NCBI GenBank assembly: GCA_023213315.1
Contig: JAKCPI010005067.1
Coordinates: 62,001-126,000 of the forward strand
Length of the DNA: 64,000 nt
Source: Euborellia annulipes
Lineage: Eukaryota; Arthropoda; Insecta; Dermaptera; Anisolabididae
Direction: 5' to 3'
The translations under genes were made by a program, and so were the position numbers. Of this stretch, positions 35,395-46,440 are shown piece by piece. How positions within the stretch are numbered: position 1 is the stretch's first letter; each line of letters begins with the position of its first letter. The notes beneath the pieces were generated by a model that did not search any database, was not told the DNA's origin, and worked only from the letters and a program-made list of their open reading frames with translations.

Positions 35395-36106
35395 TTACTT
35401 TCTCTTACCTATGTTATATATGTAATATATATATAGAGAGAAAGTATTGGATTCATGTCAAAAATTCGATGTCGAGATTTTGATGGATCTTCACGTTTTG
35501 AGGTCCCCTGAATCCAAAAAAGTGGTTTTCGCGACATGGTCTGTCTGTGGGTGGGTGGGTGGGTGGGTGTGTGGGTGGGTGTGTGGGTGTGTGGGTGTGT
35601 GGGTGGGTGGGTGTGTGTTCAATTTTAAGCATGAAGGAATTGAGCTAGGAGGATGAAATTTTATATTTAAGTTAAATACCTCCCGGGACCGGAAAAATAA
35701 GCTTTTAATCAAAATCGGCCAAAGAGTACTAGTACTTTACTGATGTACTTTTTCAGTTTTTTTCGATTTTCTCAAAATTCGCTCTAACGATTTTGATTAA
35801 AATTCAAAAATCAATTATTTTTTAGATGCTCTTTCAAATGTATATTCTCGTTTTGCCCTCAAAATTGTTTGAAGCACACTTTACTCTTGTGCTTCATAGG
35901 AAAGATAGGAGAAATGGTTGCCATGGTAACAAAATATAAATATTTTCGCATACTTATAAATTTTACATCTGAATTCAAATATTCCCTACTGCCGGGAACT
36001 AAATACATGTCGACACAAAAAATCTGGTGTGACAAGCACAGTACACAACTTTCGATTACCGAAGGTAAGAGAAAGTTGTGTGCTGTGCGCTAGTCACACC
36101 AGATTT
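35395..36106 (+). mobile_element. Family C element, full length, longest GGGTG array
   Basis: Begins TACTTTCTCTTACC at about 35395 and ends CAGTCACACCAGATT. The GGGTG/GTGTG array at about 35546-35620 is the longest in the window. It is the best reference copy for the family. Confidence 0.9.
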
Positions 36107-36121
36107 TTTTTTTAAATTTCA

Positions 36122-36150
36122 TTATTTATTTATTTATTTATTTATTTGGC
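36122..36150. repeat. (TTTA)n microsatellite
   Basis: About seven ATTT units. Confidence 0.85.
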
Positions 36151-36352
36151 TACTCAAAATTACAGGCTACACCCAATTATCTTTTGAGACAGTACAAGAC
36201 TCGTAAAAAATTTCACATGCATACAATATACAAAAGTACAATTCGTTTCGCCAATATTATACATTTTCATTTTTTATTTCATAACAACAGGAAAAAGATT
36301 AAAAAAAAAAACAAACAAACAACAATACAAAAGAAGGAGAAAAAAAAATCAT
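36151..36352. other. AT-rich unique DNA
   Basis: Nothing recognised. Confidence 0.4.
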
Positions 36353-36355
36353 TAA

Positions 36356-36694
36356 AGGTGGAATTCCGAGCAACGCGACAGAGCGGCAGCGTCAATAGCG
36401 TCACTGCAGCCGCGACAGTGTCGCGCTTGTGGCTTCCGATGTCGGCGTCAGTAAACAAACGCGACCTATTGTCCTTACCTAAAAAATGTTAATCCTATCA
36501 ATATTTCATCTTCATTTTCGTTGAAGTCCGCCATTTTGTTTATTGTTTTGTTATGACAACGCTCCGGCAGCGGCCGATCGAGAACAACGGGGCAGTGTCA
36601 CTGCCGCCAGAGCGGCAATGACGTCACGGCAGTGCCGCGGCTGCAGTGACGCTATTGACGCTGCCGCTCTGTCGCGTTGCTCGGAATTCCACCT
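36356..36694. mobile_element. GC-rich MITE with perfect 59-bp inverted repeats
   Basis: Arms 36356-36414 and 36636-36694 are identical reverse complements, starting AGGTGGAATTCCGAGCAACG. TAA flanks both ends (36353-36355, 36695-36697), a 3-bp duplication like PIF/Harbinger (TWA). The interior has TGACGTCA near 36618 and TCCGCCATTTTG (YY1-like) at 36527-36538. Frames of 65-102 aa here are repeat-derived. There is no transposase. Confidence 0.85.
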
Positions 36695-36743
36695 TAAAGG
36701 AAAAATCAAAAGAAAAATTATAATGAATTTAGACTTATAAGAT

Positions 36744-36883
36744 CTTTTTTTGGCAACGAAGGCCATTTAGACCCCGTTGAATTGGTAGCCAATCCAATTG
36801 AAAAAAATTGTCGCATGAGACGGATTCTGCGACCCTTGGTATAAAAGGCCAACACGCTAACCACAACACCAAGACCCGGGAGC
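36744..36883 (-). repeat. tRNA-derived SINE, subfamily 2
   Basis: Reading the minus strand: GGTGTTGTGGTTAGCGTG (A-box region), a degenerate B-box region, body CAATTGGATTGGCTACC, tail GGGGTCTAAATGGCCTTC. The body and tail match 5265-5408. Confidence 0.75.
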
Positions 36884-37035
36884 TTTTGAAAGACCTATTG
36901 TAATACCAATTCCCTAATGAATTTTTTGATCAATTGCTTCTGATCTCTTAGGTGAAATCAATCATAAAGTCCAGGAGTTCGTCGGGTTTTCCTATGTTCC
37001 AGAATTCAAACACAAACTAATTTTCGAACCCTATT

Positions 37036-37290
37036 CAATAGTCTTCTTAATACGCCGTAAACGGGACCAGCCCTATGCCGGATTCTGAAAATGCCGGATT
37101 ATCCGAAACATATTAAATTTATACATAATACTATATAATGCATACATATTTATCTCTTGAAAAAATCTGTAATGACACCTTGTTTTTGTATTGTAAATTA
37201 CCCCATTTTTTTGCTGCAACATTCCTTTTCAACATTCCGGATTAGCCGGTTTGACGGACTATCAAAATCCAGATTAGCAAGACTCTACTG
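37036..37290. mobile_element. pogo/Tigger-like MITE, copy 1
   Basis: CCTATGCCGGATTCTGAAAA near the left and GATTAGCAAGACTCTACTG at the right end, with TA at 37291. It is a diverged relative of 39364-39592. Ends of the CAGTAGAGTCT type are known from pogo/Tigger elements. Confidence 0.75.
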
Positions 37291-38527
37291 TATTTTGAAA
37301 ACACCCTTCAAGTTGATGTTTTACTTTTATTGTTATCTTTCTTCATCTATCAGGTTTAAATAGTTTGCAAGTAAACTTAAAGAACTCGATAAGATTAGTA
37401 GGCTTTTATTTTGTTAAAATAGGAAAAGCAAAAACATGAACGTCAAATTAATCCATTAAAACATTTTTTTTTTAAAGATCATTTAGTAATGAAATAACAA
37501 AATAAACTCACGAGGGGAATGGATATAATTTGACTATTAGATTTAAAAGGACTGAAATTATCTTTTCTAAATTGAAAATTTCTAACTTCAACTATTATTA
37601 AGTGCTTCATTGTTTATTGTCAGTGTATAATTTTCGACTTGTCATTGCCAAAACTTAAAACGTAAGTTCCCTCAGACTCTTGTTGTTGACATCATCTTCT
37701 GTGGTCATCATCGACAGAAGTCTTAAGTTGTTTCGGGTTTCTTGGAATCTGCCCTCGAAGGGCCTGGATAACTAACAACTAAGATTTCAGATTCCTCATA
37801 ATAATTAAACAAATTATTCGACTTTTAATGGATAATTAAATTAAGCGCGTTTTATTTTATGTATCTTATAAAAAAAAATGTGTAAACAACTTTCTAAAAA
37901 GAAAAAAATTTTTCTTTACCACCCAAATAATTAAATGGAAAATCAATGTAGTTTTAATTAGTTCAAAAGGTTATTATTTAAGTATTTAATTTTTTAAACA
38001 GTTGATTTGGAAATCCCTAAATAACAAATTTGATAGTTCATAAGGTTAAATGAATAATTTCAGAATATAGGACAGCCCTTTTAAATAAATTTACGAAGAC
38101 ACAATCTAATATATAAACTTTCTTCTATACTATAAAAAATAAATCAATCTTAGTATATAACAGTAAGAAAAAAAAAAGTTTATTTATTCGTTGAAGTAAA
38201 ACCGAAATATTTACATTAAAGATTAATAAACTTAGATTTAAAAAAAAAATCTGTCTTCATTTTGTTTAATATTTCCCGTTGGCTTAATCATCTAGTTGAA
38301 TTAAAATATTTATTTTTATAAATAAGATACAGACAGTACTTTTTATATTTTATGAAGGGAAGCAATAAGCTCTTGTTCTTTGTCCCAAATTTCATTCCTA
38401 ATTTAATTTCCAAGCGAAAGAGGGGGAAGGGAATCATCAAATAATGTTGTTTAGATGTGCGTGTGCCGAGTAGAAGGGTTGAATTTTGCCCTAGTATTTT
38501 TTTTTTTTATTTTAGGAATGAAAAATT
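37291..38527. other. AT-rich unique DNA
   Basis: Nothing recognised. Confidence 0.5.
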
Positions 38528-38900
38528 TTGGGCAAGGAAGGCAAGAGAGCTTATTGCCGGCCATCGTCATATCCATCTGTACTCCAACTGCGCTTAATTA
38601 AAATCCTCCCCGGTGATAATGTTGAGAGGCAAGGGAAAAAGGGAAAATTCCAAGCAACACTTATTAACTTGGCGCTACCAGCTAACGTCTCTATTTATCT
38701 TAAGGGCTAAGAGTTGAATAACACACAAGAAAGCAAATCACCTACCCCACCCACGCAACGCTCTTTTGTCCTGCATCCAATTACACACCGAGTTTTACCC
38801 CCGGAGTCAATTAAGCCTAACCGTTGTAATCGTCCTTCTCCCTTTGCTGAATAAATTATTCCCATTCACCGGTTTTTATTTATCTAAAGGATAAAGGAAG
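38528..38900. promoter_or_regulatory. Complex unique block, candidate conserved non-coding element
   Basis: Long non-repetitive stretch of balanced composition (GCGCTTAATTAAAATCC, GAGTCAATTAAGCC). The 60-aa frame at 38528-38710 shows no domain. The density of TTAAT-type cores suggests a developmental enhancer, but this is inference. Confidence 0.25.
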
Positions 38901-39361
38901 GAAACAATTTGAAAAGCTATTTAGTTTTCGTGGGCAAGTTACTGGCCAAAATGACAGACGTTTTGTTTAGATATCACTTATATTTACAGATTGAAATTTA
39001 TCTTCAAAGAAACACTCGAATGGGTTGAGAGATGATTCGTTTATTTGATTAACTTTTAAGATCATCTGGATATATAAAGTGTAATTTTTTTTTTTTTAAC
39101 TTTAAATGTAAATAAATTCTACAAAAAAATTTACAAATCAAAATTATTACTTTAAACTTAGAAATTACAAAACTATTATGTAGTTTTGCTAATTATAAAT
39201 TAATTGTTTAAGACAATCATCACCAAGAACAGGAGTTTTCGTAAATAACATTCTTTTGAAGAAAAGTTATTGTAATTTACAATGATTCTCAATGTAGTAT
39301 AATTCTGCAATTTTACCATTAAATAAGAATTTATATAGGCTAATATCATTTCCAAATGAAA
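38901..39361. other. AT-rich unique DNA
   Basis: Nothing recognised. Confidence 0.45.
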
Positions 39362-39363
39362 TA

Positions 39364-39592
39364 CAGTAGAGTCTGGCTAATCGGGGGCCGGCCCTATGCC
39401 GGATTCTGAAAATGTCGGATTACCCGAAACATTTACAAAATTAAATATTTATCTTTTGAAAAATATGTAATGGCACTTTGGTTTCTTAAATTACCCTTTT
39501 TTTCCTCCAATATCCCGAAGAAGTGTCTTTTCAACACGCTGGATTAGCCGGTATGACGGAGTATCCAATTCCGGGTTAGCCAGACTCTACTC
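39364..39592. mobile_element. pogo/Tigger-like MITE, copy 2
   Basis: Left end CAGTAGAGTCTGGCTAATC and right end GGTTAGCCAGACTCTACTC, with TA at 39362-39363 and 39593-39594. The interior keeps CCTATGCCGGATTCTGAAAA and GGATTAGCCGG. The superfamily is assigned from the end sequence and TA duplication. Confidence 0.85.
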
Positions 39593-39594
39593 TA

Positions 39595-39977
39595 CCACCT
39601 TTTCCAAATTAAGTATTTATAAATAAAATTCCTCTTATTTGAATAAAAACTACTAATGACTTAAAATGATCTCAAACACCACCCTCCCATTTTTATTTTC
39701 GAATAACTTGGTCCCAAAACATCATGAAATTGCGAGTTCAAGGACTTAATAGGTTTATTATTTCTATTTTACCTATATAGAACTTAAATTCAAAATTTCT
39801 TCATGGATTTATGGAGGCCGAGTATTTAAAAAAAAGAGAATTTTATTCAAAGATGGGTGGGTGTTTTTGACTTTGGAGAAATTTGAATTATTTTTGGAAA
39901 GGTTGAATTTGAAAATTGCTATTGAAATTTGGAAATTACAATAAGAAGTAAAATATGCAAAGATTAATTTTTTTCGT
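39595..39977. other. AT-rich unique DNA
   Basis: Nothing recognised. Confidence 0.45.
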
Positions 39978-40068
39978 CTTAAGTTCTATAATGACCAGTA
40001 GTCACATGCAATCAGGAAGAATAGGGAAAAATAAATAAGAATAAGAGGAGGGAGTCAACTGAGGTATC
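39978..40068 (-). repeat. Non-LTR retrotransposon 3'-tail fragment
   Basis: On the minus strand, CAGTTGACTCCC ... CTTCCTGATTGCATGTGACT then ACTGGTCATTATAG match the 3' tail at 61186-61275. Only the non-coding tail remains. Confidence 0.7.
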
Positions 40069-41189
40069 TAAAAATTAAGAATTAGTTAATAATAAATCTT
40101 TAGAGGTACCAAATACAAAAATGATTATGAAACTTATTTAAAGTTTATTTTCAAAATAATGAAAACATATAACAAAAATAAATTATAATTAGGGTATAAT
40201 TGAAATTTTCTATTTTAGTCTTCCATATTAGCACTTTCATATATCTTATTTTGGTTTTAATAATAATTTATTCGGTAGGTAGAGTTTAAAGAATGGAGTC
40301 TCATAAAAATAGATATTATTATTTTATGTAAAATATTAATAAATTTAAACATATAAAATTTTTATTCAGATTAGACAATAATTGCTTGTTTATCTATTCT
40401 ATCAGATTTTCACTTTGCTCTACTAGGATTTTTAATTTTTTCAACCTCTCTTCTAATCCAGATGAGTTTCACACCCAAGTCTTACAACTCGGCTACTTTG
40501 TCGGCTCTATTTAAGAACAATTTTGTTAGATATTATCCTCGCCAGATTTGAGCCCATAATTCTTGCCCTCTGGGTGCTCTCACATATGAAGAGCTTGATT
40601 ATTAGATAATAGTATAAAATTCTCATTTGCCTCAAGCCTTGAATTTATTTTTTTGCATTTTGGATAGGGGACCATCATTTAGTAGGTCAAAGATAATCGA
40701 GAACAAATTTATATTCAAATTCTTTCAGAAATTATTTTCCAATAAAATTTTAATTTGTGAAAAATAAACATTTTGCCCCCTCCAAAATTTTCTCTCCCTC
40801 TTTAAAAAAACTTGTCATGTTCATACTTAACAATAGCTGAAAAACTACATTCTTTCTGTTCAGATAAATGTTAAATAATAAACAAGGAGTAATTACGAAT
40901 ATTTAGGTAAAGAAAAAAGTTAACTATAGGTTTAGGCAAATCTTTCTAAAAGATCGTCTCTCAGATAATCATTCAATGGCTCAATTCTTTTAGAGCAATA
41001 AATTAAAAATTGACAAGAGCCCTGTTCAAATTTTCTTATCGGATCTTGCAACCTTGCATCTCTCTCCTTTTATGTGAAGTACAATGTAAACTTTAAAATC
41101 GTCGCCATTTCCTTAAAAGGTTTTGATGAGCCATCAGAAAAGAAAATAAATCATACATGACTCAAATCTTTTTTGAATTGAAAGAAAAA
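40069..41189. other. AT-rich unique DNA
   Basis: Slightly more complex near 40440-40600. Nothing recognised. Confidence 0.45.
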
Positions 41190-41640
41190 TGCTGGTGGAC
41201 CCCGCGTGACGTCATCCAATTTAATTTACAGCCTTCAATTTGAATAAACAGCGAGTTGGATTCGAATGGCCGATTTACCCGACATTAAAATAAATCCATT
41301 GGGCCGAAGAATATCACCGATTGGGATCAGTGGCGTTTCACGAACAACTTGGTGAACTCCTCAATCAGGAGATAAAATGCAAACAAACAAACAAACAAAC
41401 TACAAAACAACGCCTTTCATGAGTTAGCCATTTTCAAAACGAGTTGTCTGAAATTTCAGTTTCTTAATCGATTGACAGGCAAAGAGGGGCGATTATCAAT
41501 TGATTCAAATGACTCTATAAACATTAATAAGTTAGGGCCAAGTGAGATAATGGGGACAGACAAACTCCCCTATAAAACGATTCAAATAAATAAATTCCCC
41601 TTCACCTTTTCAAAACGGGTTTATATTTCTAAGGGTGGAA
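41190..41640. promoter_or_regulatory. Complex unique block with CRE site
   Basis: A perfect cAMP-response element TGACGTCA lies at 41207-41214. Further on are GGATTCGAATGGCCG and an (AAAC)n tract at about 41381-41400. Frames are short. Regulatory function is inferred. Confidence 0.3.
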
Positions 41641-41921
41641 AAGATTTTTTTAATTTAAAATTCCTGTCACACTACTTTTTCAATATTATTCTTTTGTGTG
41701 TATGCATTTGTGCGGGCAACTAAGCTTACTCTATCCAGTTATTTTGTAAGATTCCCTTTATAATACTCGTTATAAATTCTCTAAGGATTAGAATTTGAAA
41801 AGGATTCTTAAAAATTTTAATTTACAAACATCCCTTGCCTATATCTTTTTATTTATTATAAATTAAAAAAGGGCATATCTAAATAATAATATTAATAATA
41901 TGATCCTTGAATGGATAACAT
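41641..41921. other. AT-rich unique DNA
   Basis: Nothing recognised. Confidence 0.4.
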
Positions 41922-42050
41922 TGAAGCCCGCAGGCTTGGTTTAGGGGTTAGCGTGCTGGCCTTGTTTACCAAGGGTCGCGGGTTTAGCTCCCAGGCAGTC
42001 CGATGATTTTATTCAAGTCATTTGGATACCAAACGGAGGACATTCCACAC
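41922..42050 (+). repeat. tRNA-derived SINE, subfamily 1, head and body
   Basis: Head GGTTTAGGGGTTAGCGTGC (A-box region) and B-box-like GGTTTAGCTCC at 41981-41991, then CAGGCAGTCCGATGATTTTA and GTCATTTGGATACCAAACGG. The tail is absent or displaced. Confidence 0.75.
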
Positions 42051-42078
42051 GCTGATTGTTCGGGGTCGCCGTGCAAGC

Positions 42079-42081
<3 letters not shown>

Positions 42082-42144
<63 letters not shown>
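42082..42144. repeat. (AT)n microsatellite followed by poly-T
   Basis: Alternating AT for about 45 bp, then T20. Frames through it are spurious. Confidence 0.9.
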
Positions 42145-42145
<1 letters not shown>

Positions 42146-42506
42146 TAAGTCATTCCGGCTGCAAAGGCCATTTGACTTATATAAATATTTATTATTTTTT
42201 ATTTAAATACATGTATCGATGGCTTCCGGCGGGCGTTCTATGGTCTTGTTTTTCGGGGGCCACCTATCCCGATTTTCAGCACCACTTGGCGTTGCTTAAC
42301 AATGATGATCTTGGTGGCTGTTGTTCCTTCTTCTTGCCAGGCCCGCCGGCGTTTATTTATATATAGACTATATATTTTTTTTTATTTTGAATGTTTTAGC
42401 CAACCTCCATTCGCCAAAAAATGTTTACAAAATATATTCAATAGAACTATTTATCAAATTAATATAAACAAAAGTTGAACGTCCCCCGGTTGACAACGGT
42501 ACTAGT

Positions 42507-42510
<4 letters not shown>
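42145..42510. other. SINE-tail trace and mixed unique DNA
   Basis: 42150-42180 reads, on the minus strand, AAATGGCCTTTGCAGCCGGA, like a SINE tail. 42215-42350 is GC-richer, with CCGGCGGGCG mirrored by GCCCGCCGGCG. No gene is recognised. Confidence 0.4.
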
Positions 42511-42513
<3 letters not shown>

Positions 42514-42539
<26 letters not shown>

Positions 42540-42540
42540 A
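42514..42540. repeat. (AT)n microsatellite
   Basis: About 13 AT units. Confidence 0.85.
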
Positions 42541-42639
42541 TCCTCTGCAGCCTACAGGGCAAAAAAAAATAAATAAACCAAATTGAAATTAATAAAATAT
42601 AAGAGCAACTAGGTAATTTATTTTGTGAATTTTTTTTTT

Positions 42640-42800
42640 AACACTCACACTTTTTTCTCACTCACACTCACACACACATTCACAGTATTTTCGGCAACTT
42701 AGGCCATTTAAGACTTTGACGATAACCGTTAATTATTAATATATCTATTGGGGAGTCCAGGCATTTCTATTTAAGCCATTTGGTATCCAAATGGTATTTT
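42640..42800 (-). repeat. SINE subfamily 1, tail and body
   Basis: Minus strand: body CCAAATGGCTTAAAT-like, GGACTCCCC, tail AAATGGCCTAAGTTGCCGAA, then GTGTGAGTGTGAGTGAG. The GTGTGAGTG-rich end after the tail is also present at 46870-46925 and 62105-62155, so it is part of the family. Confidence 0.75.
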
Positions 42801-43061
42801 GCAAAAATTAATGCAAAAATTTTAATTAATTGTTGGTTGTTAAAGTAATATTTATATATTACATTAAATTCTTAAGGGAGTTTCTATCTCTCATTTAAAT
42901 AATTTCTTTTCTATTGAAAGAGTATAAAAAAGAGAGCAAGATTGAAAGTTCTCTTAGTATTGGATAGTGCTGCTATCTGTGTCATAAATTCCAACTAATG
43001 CAGACCTTATGTTTCTATAATTCTATTTATATTTTATTTTCGTTTGATTTATTTAAACAAT
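42801..43061. other. AT-rich unique DNA
   Basis: Nothing recognised. Confidence 0.4.
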
Positions 43062-43069
43062 AAAAAGAG

Positions 43070-43340
43070 CAAGGGCGGATACAAGGGGGGGGTAAAGGAG
43101 GTAATTACCCCCCCCCCCCCCCGAGATTTGAAAATAAATACTTTTTTTCAAAAAAAATTTATTTTATGAAAATTTAAAAATTAATACTTAAAAATCTGAT
43201 TTGTATTTATATTCTGGCAAACAAGTATAGAATGCGCCTTTAAATTACCGAAATTAAAAAAAAATTGTGTGCTGTGCGACCAGTCACACTAGATTACCCC
43301 CCCCCCCCCCCCCCGAGAATCACCTCTGGATCCGCTCTTG
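43070..43340. mobile_element. Family B hAT MITE, copy 3, exact 8-bp duplication
   Basis: The ends are CAAGGGCGGATAC and GGATCCGCTCTTG. The exact duplication AAAAAGAG lies at 43062-43069 and 43341-43348. The minus-orientation module (TGTGCGACCAGTCACACTAG) is shared with family C hairpins. C runs lie near both ends. Confidence 0.95.
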
Positions 43341-43348
43341 AAAAAGAG

Positions 43349-44474
43349 GAATACAATAAAAACAGGTCCAGATTTATTTAGATTGTTTTAATGAATAAAA
43401 TTTATTTTGATCCTTTAACGCTTATAGATGCCATTATTATTTTTATAAAATTTAAGTTATATTTTTTTTATTATCAAAAACTCCCCATTCAGTAGTCCGT
43501 TATTTATCTATTTTTTTTTTTTTTTTTTCAAGTTTTTAGATGCAATTGTTTATTGCCACCCTAAGCTTTTCTCATTTTCTATTCTCGATACTCCTTCATT
43601 CCTTCAACACCTAATTCCGTCGACATAATGAATGATTTAATAATAATTTAATGATTTCATTAACTTTTCTATTATAATTCATCAATTTCAATTCAATTTT
43701 TAAAAGATTTAAATGGATCTTTTTCTCTCTCTTTTCTCTTTTATCAACTTCAATTTTTTTTTTTTCTTCTCCAAAACAAATCTGTTCAATTAAAATTCCC
43801 ATCAACATAACGACTTCTAAATTAATATTTAATCTTTTCCCACACTCAACTAGATCGAGAATAATATTTTTAATGAATACAAACTTATTAAATTAAATTA
43901 TTTAATAATTGTTTTTTCAATCCAACTTGTTGCGTTGCAGGACTACCGTAAGCTCTCAGTAATAAATAGGGCCTTTCACTCTAACGCCAGGTGATAAGAT
44001 TCCGGACTAATAAATCCAATCCGGACAAATTAAAGTTTTATTTTTTTTTCCGCCTATTACCATAATTATTTTTCTACACGAATATCCATGTCAGGGATTT
44101 ATCTACACTGTCTCTCTGATTTTTACAATTTATCAAATAATAAAGAACTTGGTGGATTTTTTTTTAAACCGAGTTAGAAATCACTTTCAACTAAATATGA
44201 GAGCAAAAGGTCTTTTTTTATAAACTCTATATTCTAATAGTTTGTTAAAAAAAATTTAAACATAAATCTTAAAGCTTCTTAAATCATAACCTCAGGCCAT
44301 TCTTTCATCCTTTTTTTTTTTAAATAAGTTAGTAAATTTAAAATTCACATACATAAATTTCTACTAATTTGTTTATAATTACACAAACTAAATCAAATTT
44401 TTTTAAATTTTGTATACCACTTGCTGGTAACCTGCGAATTGATAAAGATCTAAGTCGAAAGATGAAAAAATAAA
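43349..44474. other. AT-rich unique DNA
   Basis: The 65-aa frame at 43611-43808 is A/T noise. Nothing recognised. Confidence 0.5.
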
Positions 44475-44570
44475 ACTTGAAGATCCATCAAAATCTCGAC
44501 ATCGAATTTTTGACATGAATCAATACTTTCTCTCTATATACCTATTTCATATATAGGGTAAGAGAAAGTA
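44475..44570 (-). repeat. Family C start fragment
   Basis: AAGATCCATCAAAATCTCGA followed by the hairpin ending GGTAAGAGAAAGTA. Only the first ~95 bp of the element is present. Confidence 0.85.
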
Positions 44571-45456
44571 ATATACGCCTAAAAGATAGGCAGCACAAAG
44601 GATCTGTAAAATGGTTGCATAACTTCACGGCGAATGATGAAAAAATAAAACATTTTGCAAAAGATTTTTATTTGATCGAAATTATATTTCCATAATTTTT
44701 ATTTTTTTTCAGAATCCACCCCCCTCCCCCACCCTCTATCACTCTTTGCAAATTATTAAAACCATCCAACTATTATCTAAGTAAGAATTATCAGATTCCA
44801 CAAAATAGCATTTTTTCAAATTGTTAGAAATTGGTCTTATATTATTAATAAAAAAAAATTAAAGTAATTTTATATTTTTGCTTGAGTATATGAAAAATGT
44901 TCCTCTTAGTTATTTTGTCTTGGATTAGTCAGATTCCAAGAATAAATGCTTATATGTATTTTTTTTTCCAAAATTTATGTCTTTTTTTTCGTCATCTGTT
45001 TCACATCTTTCAGAAAAATCCTTACGACAAAAAAATTAATTTATTCCAAAACTAGTTATTTTTTTTTCTTTAATTATTTTTTAACATGTAAATTGGAAAC
45101 AATAATTATAAAATCTGAATAATTGAATAAATAACAATTTGGATGTTTTAATCAAATTCTATAAGAAAGGAATTTTTATTTTTAATGTACTAATTTATTG
45201 ACTCGTTTATTGCCACGTAAATAATGGCTTCACAAGAGAGAGGAAAAGTGCCTTTTTGTATTCAATCTTAACATCGAAATAATTTCAGGTCGTTTGAGGA
45301 ATCAATGAAAAAATAACTGCGATGCCGATTTACAACAATAGGGCTATCTAAAAATAACGTTACATTTAAATATCTCTTTGTATAATTTACATTAGGTATC
45401 TATCTTAATTCAATTCAAAGATTGCGGTGTGGGTTTTAATTGAAACATTTTGAAAT
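44571..45456. other. AT-rich unique DNA
   Basis: GGTTGCATAACTTCACGGCG at 44613-44632 is similar to phrases near 50880 and 61510. Otherwise nothing. Confidence 0.45.
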
Positions 45457-45644
45457 GAGGTTGTATTTATATGGGATGTTTCAAGGGGTATAAGAACAAT
45501 AACAATAACAGACTTATACAGACAGACAGTTGTCTGTAACTTCTGAAGATGGGCTAATAATAACCCGAAATATAGCGAGTATAATCTATATTTGTTGGTA
45601 TTGTTCTTATACCCCCTTAAAACCCCACAGATAAATACAACCTC
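45457..45644. mobile_element. Foldback element with hammerhead-like motif
   Basis: Arms 45457-45510 (GAGGTTGTATTTATATGGG ... GTATAAGAACAAT) and about 45596-45644 (its imperfect complement). In the loop, CTGAAGATGGGC - loop - CCCGAAATA starts at 45543. GACAGACAGTTGTCTGT makes a small hairpin before it. Confidence 0.7.
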
Positions 45645-46205
45645 ACTATCTTAATTCACTTTGTTGTTTAAAATTCGTGACACCTTCCTTCCTTTTAAAC
45701 TAAAGTTTTGAATAGTTGAGTTATAAATTATATCACCAATATTCTACCCATTTTTATTTATAATTAATTGTACTAAATTATGTTTTTAAGTTCATTAATG
45801 AAATTTAATTGTTCATTATTATAAGAGAACTGGATAAAAATTACTGATAATTCCTTTAATCACCTGTGATCCTTCAATGGGTGAGCTTCAAATTTGTCAG
45901 GAATTTTGATTACAGTTCTCAAATTAAAAAAAAAAAATAGATTTCCATAATAATTATATATAATATTCATAACTAATTAATAATATATAATCTTTTAAAC
46001 AAATTTAGTCATGGAAAATTAATTTATCGATCGAGACTGGAATTAAATATGAAATTTTCATATTGATGGACAAAGATCTAAATCCATGTTTCATCTAATC
46101 GCTAAAAATTATGTTTATATATTCATTTTCATTCACATTTCCATTATTGAACAGTGTAACGTGGCTCTAGCTGATATGTTGTATAGGAAAGAGGATGCAG
46201 CCAAT
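45645..46205. other. AT-rich unique DNA
   Basis: Nothing recognised. Confidence 0.45.
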
Positions 46206-46349
46206 TAATCAGGGCCGCACCTAGGAAAACTTGCGCCTGGGGCCAAGATTATAATTTGCGCCCCCCTGCCTAAAAAAAATATTTTATTATATATTTATGC
46301 CGGCATTTCTTTAAAGCATCCGGGGCCGTCGCCTCCTCGGCCCAATCAT
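46206..46349. repeat. hAT-like end fragment
   Basis: CAGGGCCGCACCTAGGAAA at 46210 resembles hAT ends of the CAGGGCCG type. A C/G-rich stretch follows. No matching right end or duplication was found, so the class is tentative. Confidence 0.3.
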
Positions 46350-46440
46350 TCGGGTACTAGTACTTTACTGATGTACTTTTTTAGTTTTTTTCATTTTTCT
46401 CTTAATTCGCTTTAACGATTTCTTTCAAATTTTAAATATT
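46350..46440 (+). repeat. Family C body fragment
   Basis: GTACTAGTACTTTACTGATG and the T-rich stretch after it match the central part of family C. Confidence 0.7.

Noticed and set aside
22661..35620. CRISPR-like or telomeric array
   Set aside because: GGGTG/GTGTG units are a simple minisatellite inside a transposon copy; no spacer structure.
22674..35712. Frames of 60-114 aa rich in TH/PT or VCVG repeats
   Set aside because: They read through the GT minisatellite of family C on either strand.
42022..42366. 114-aa frame across the AT microsatellite
   Set aside because: It contains a YIYIYI run from the dinucleotide repeat and crosses SINE pieces.
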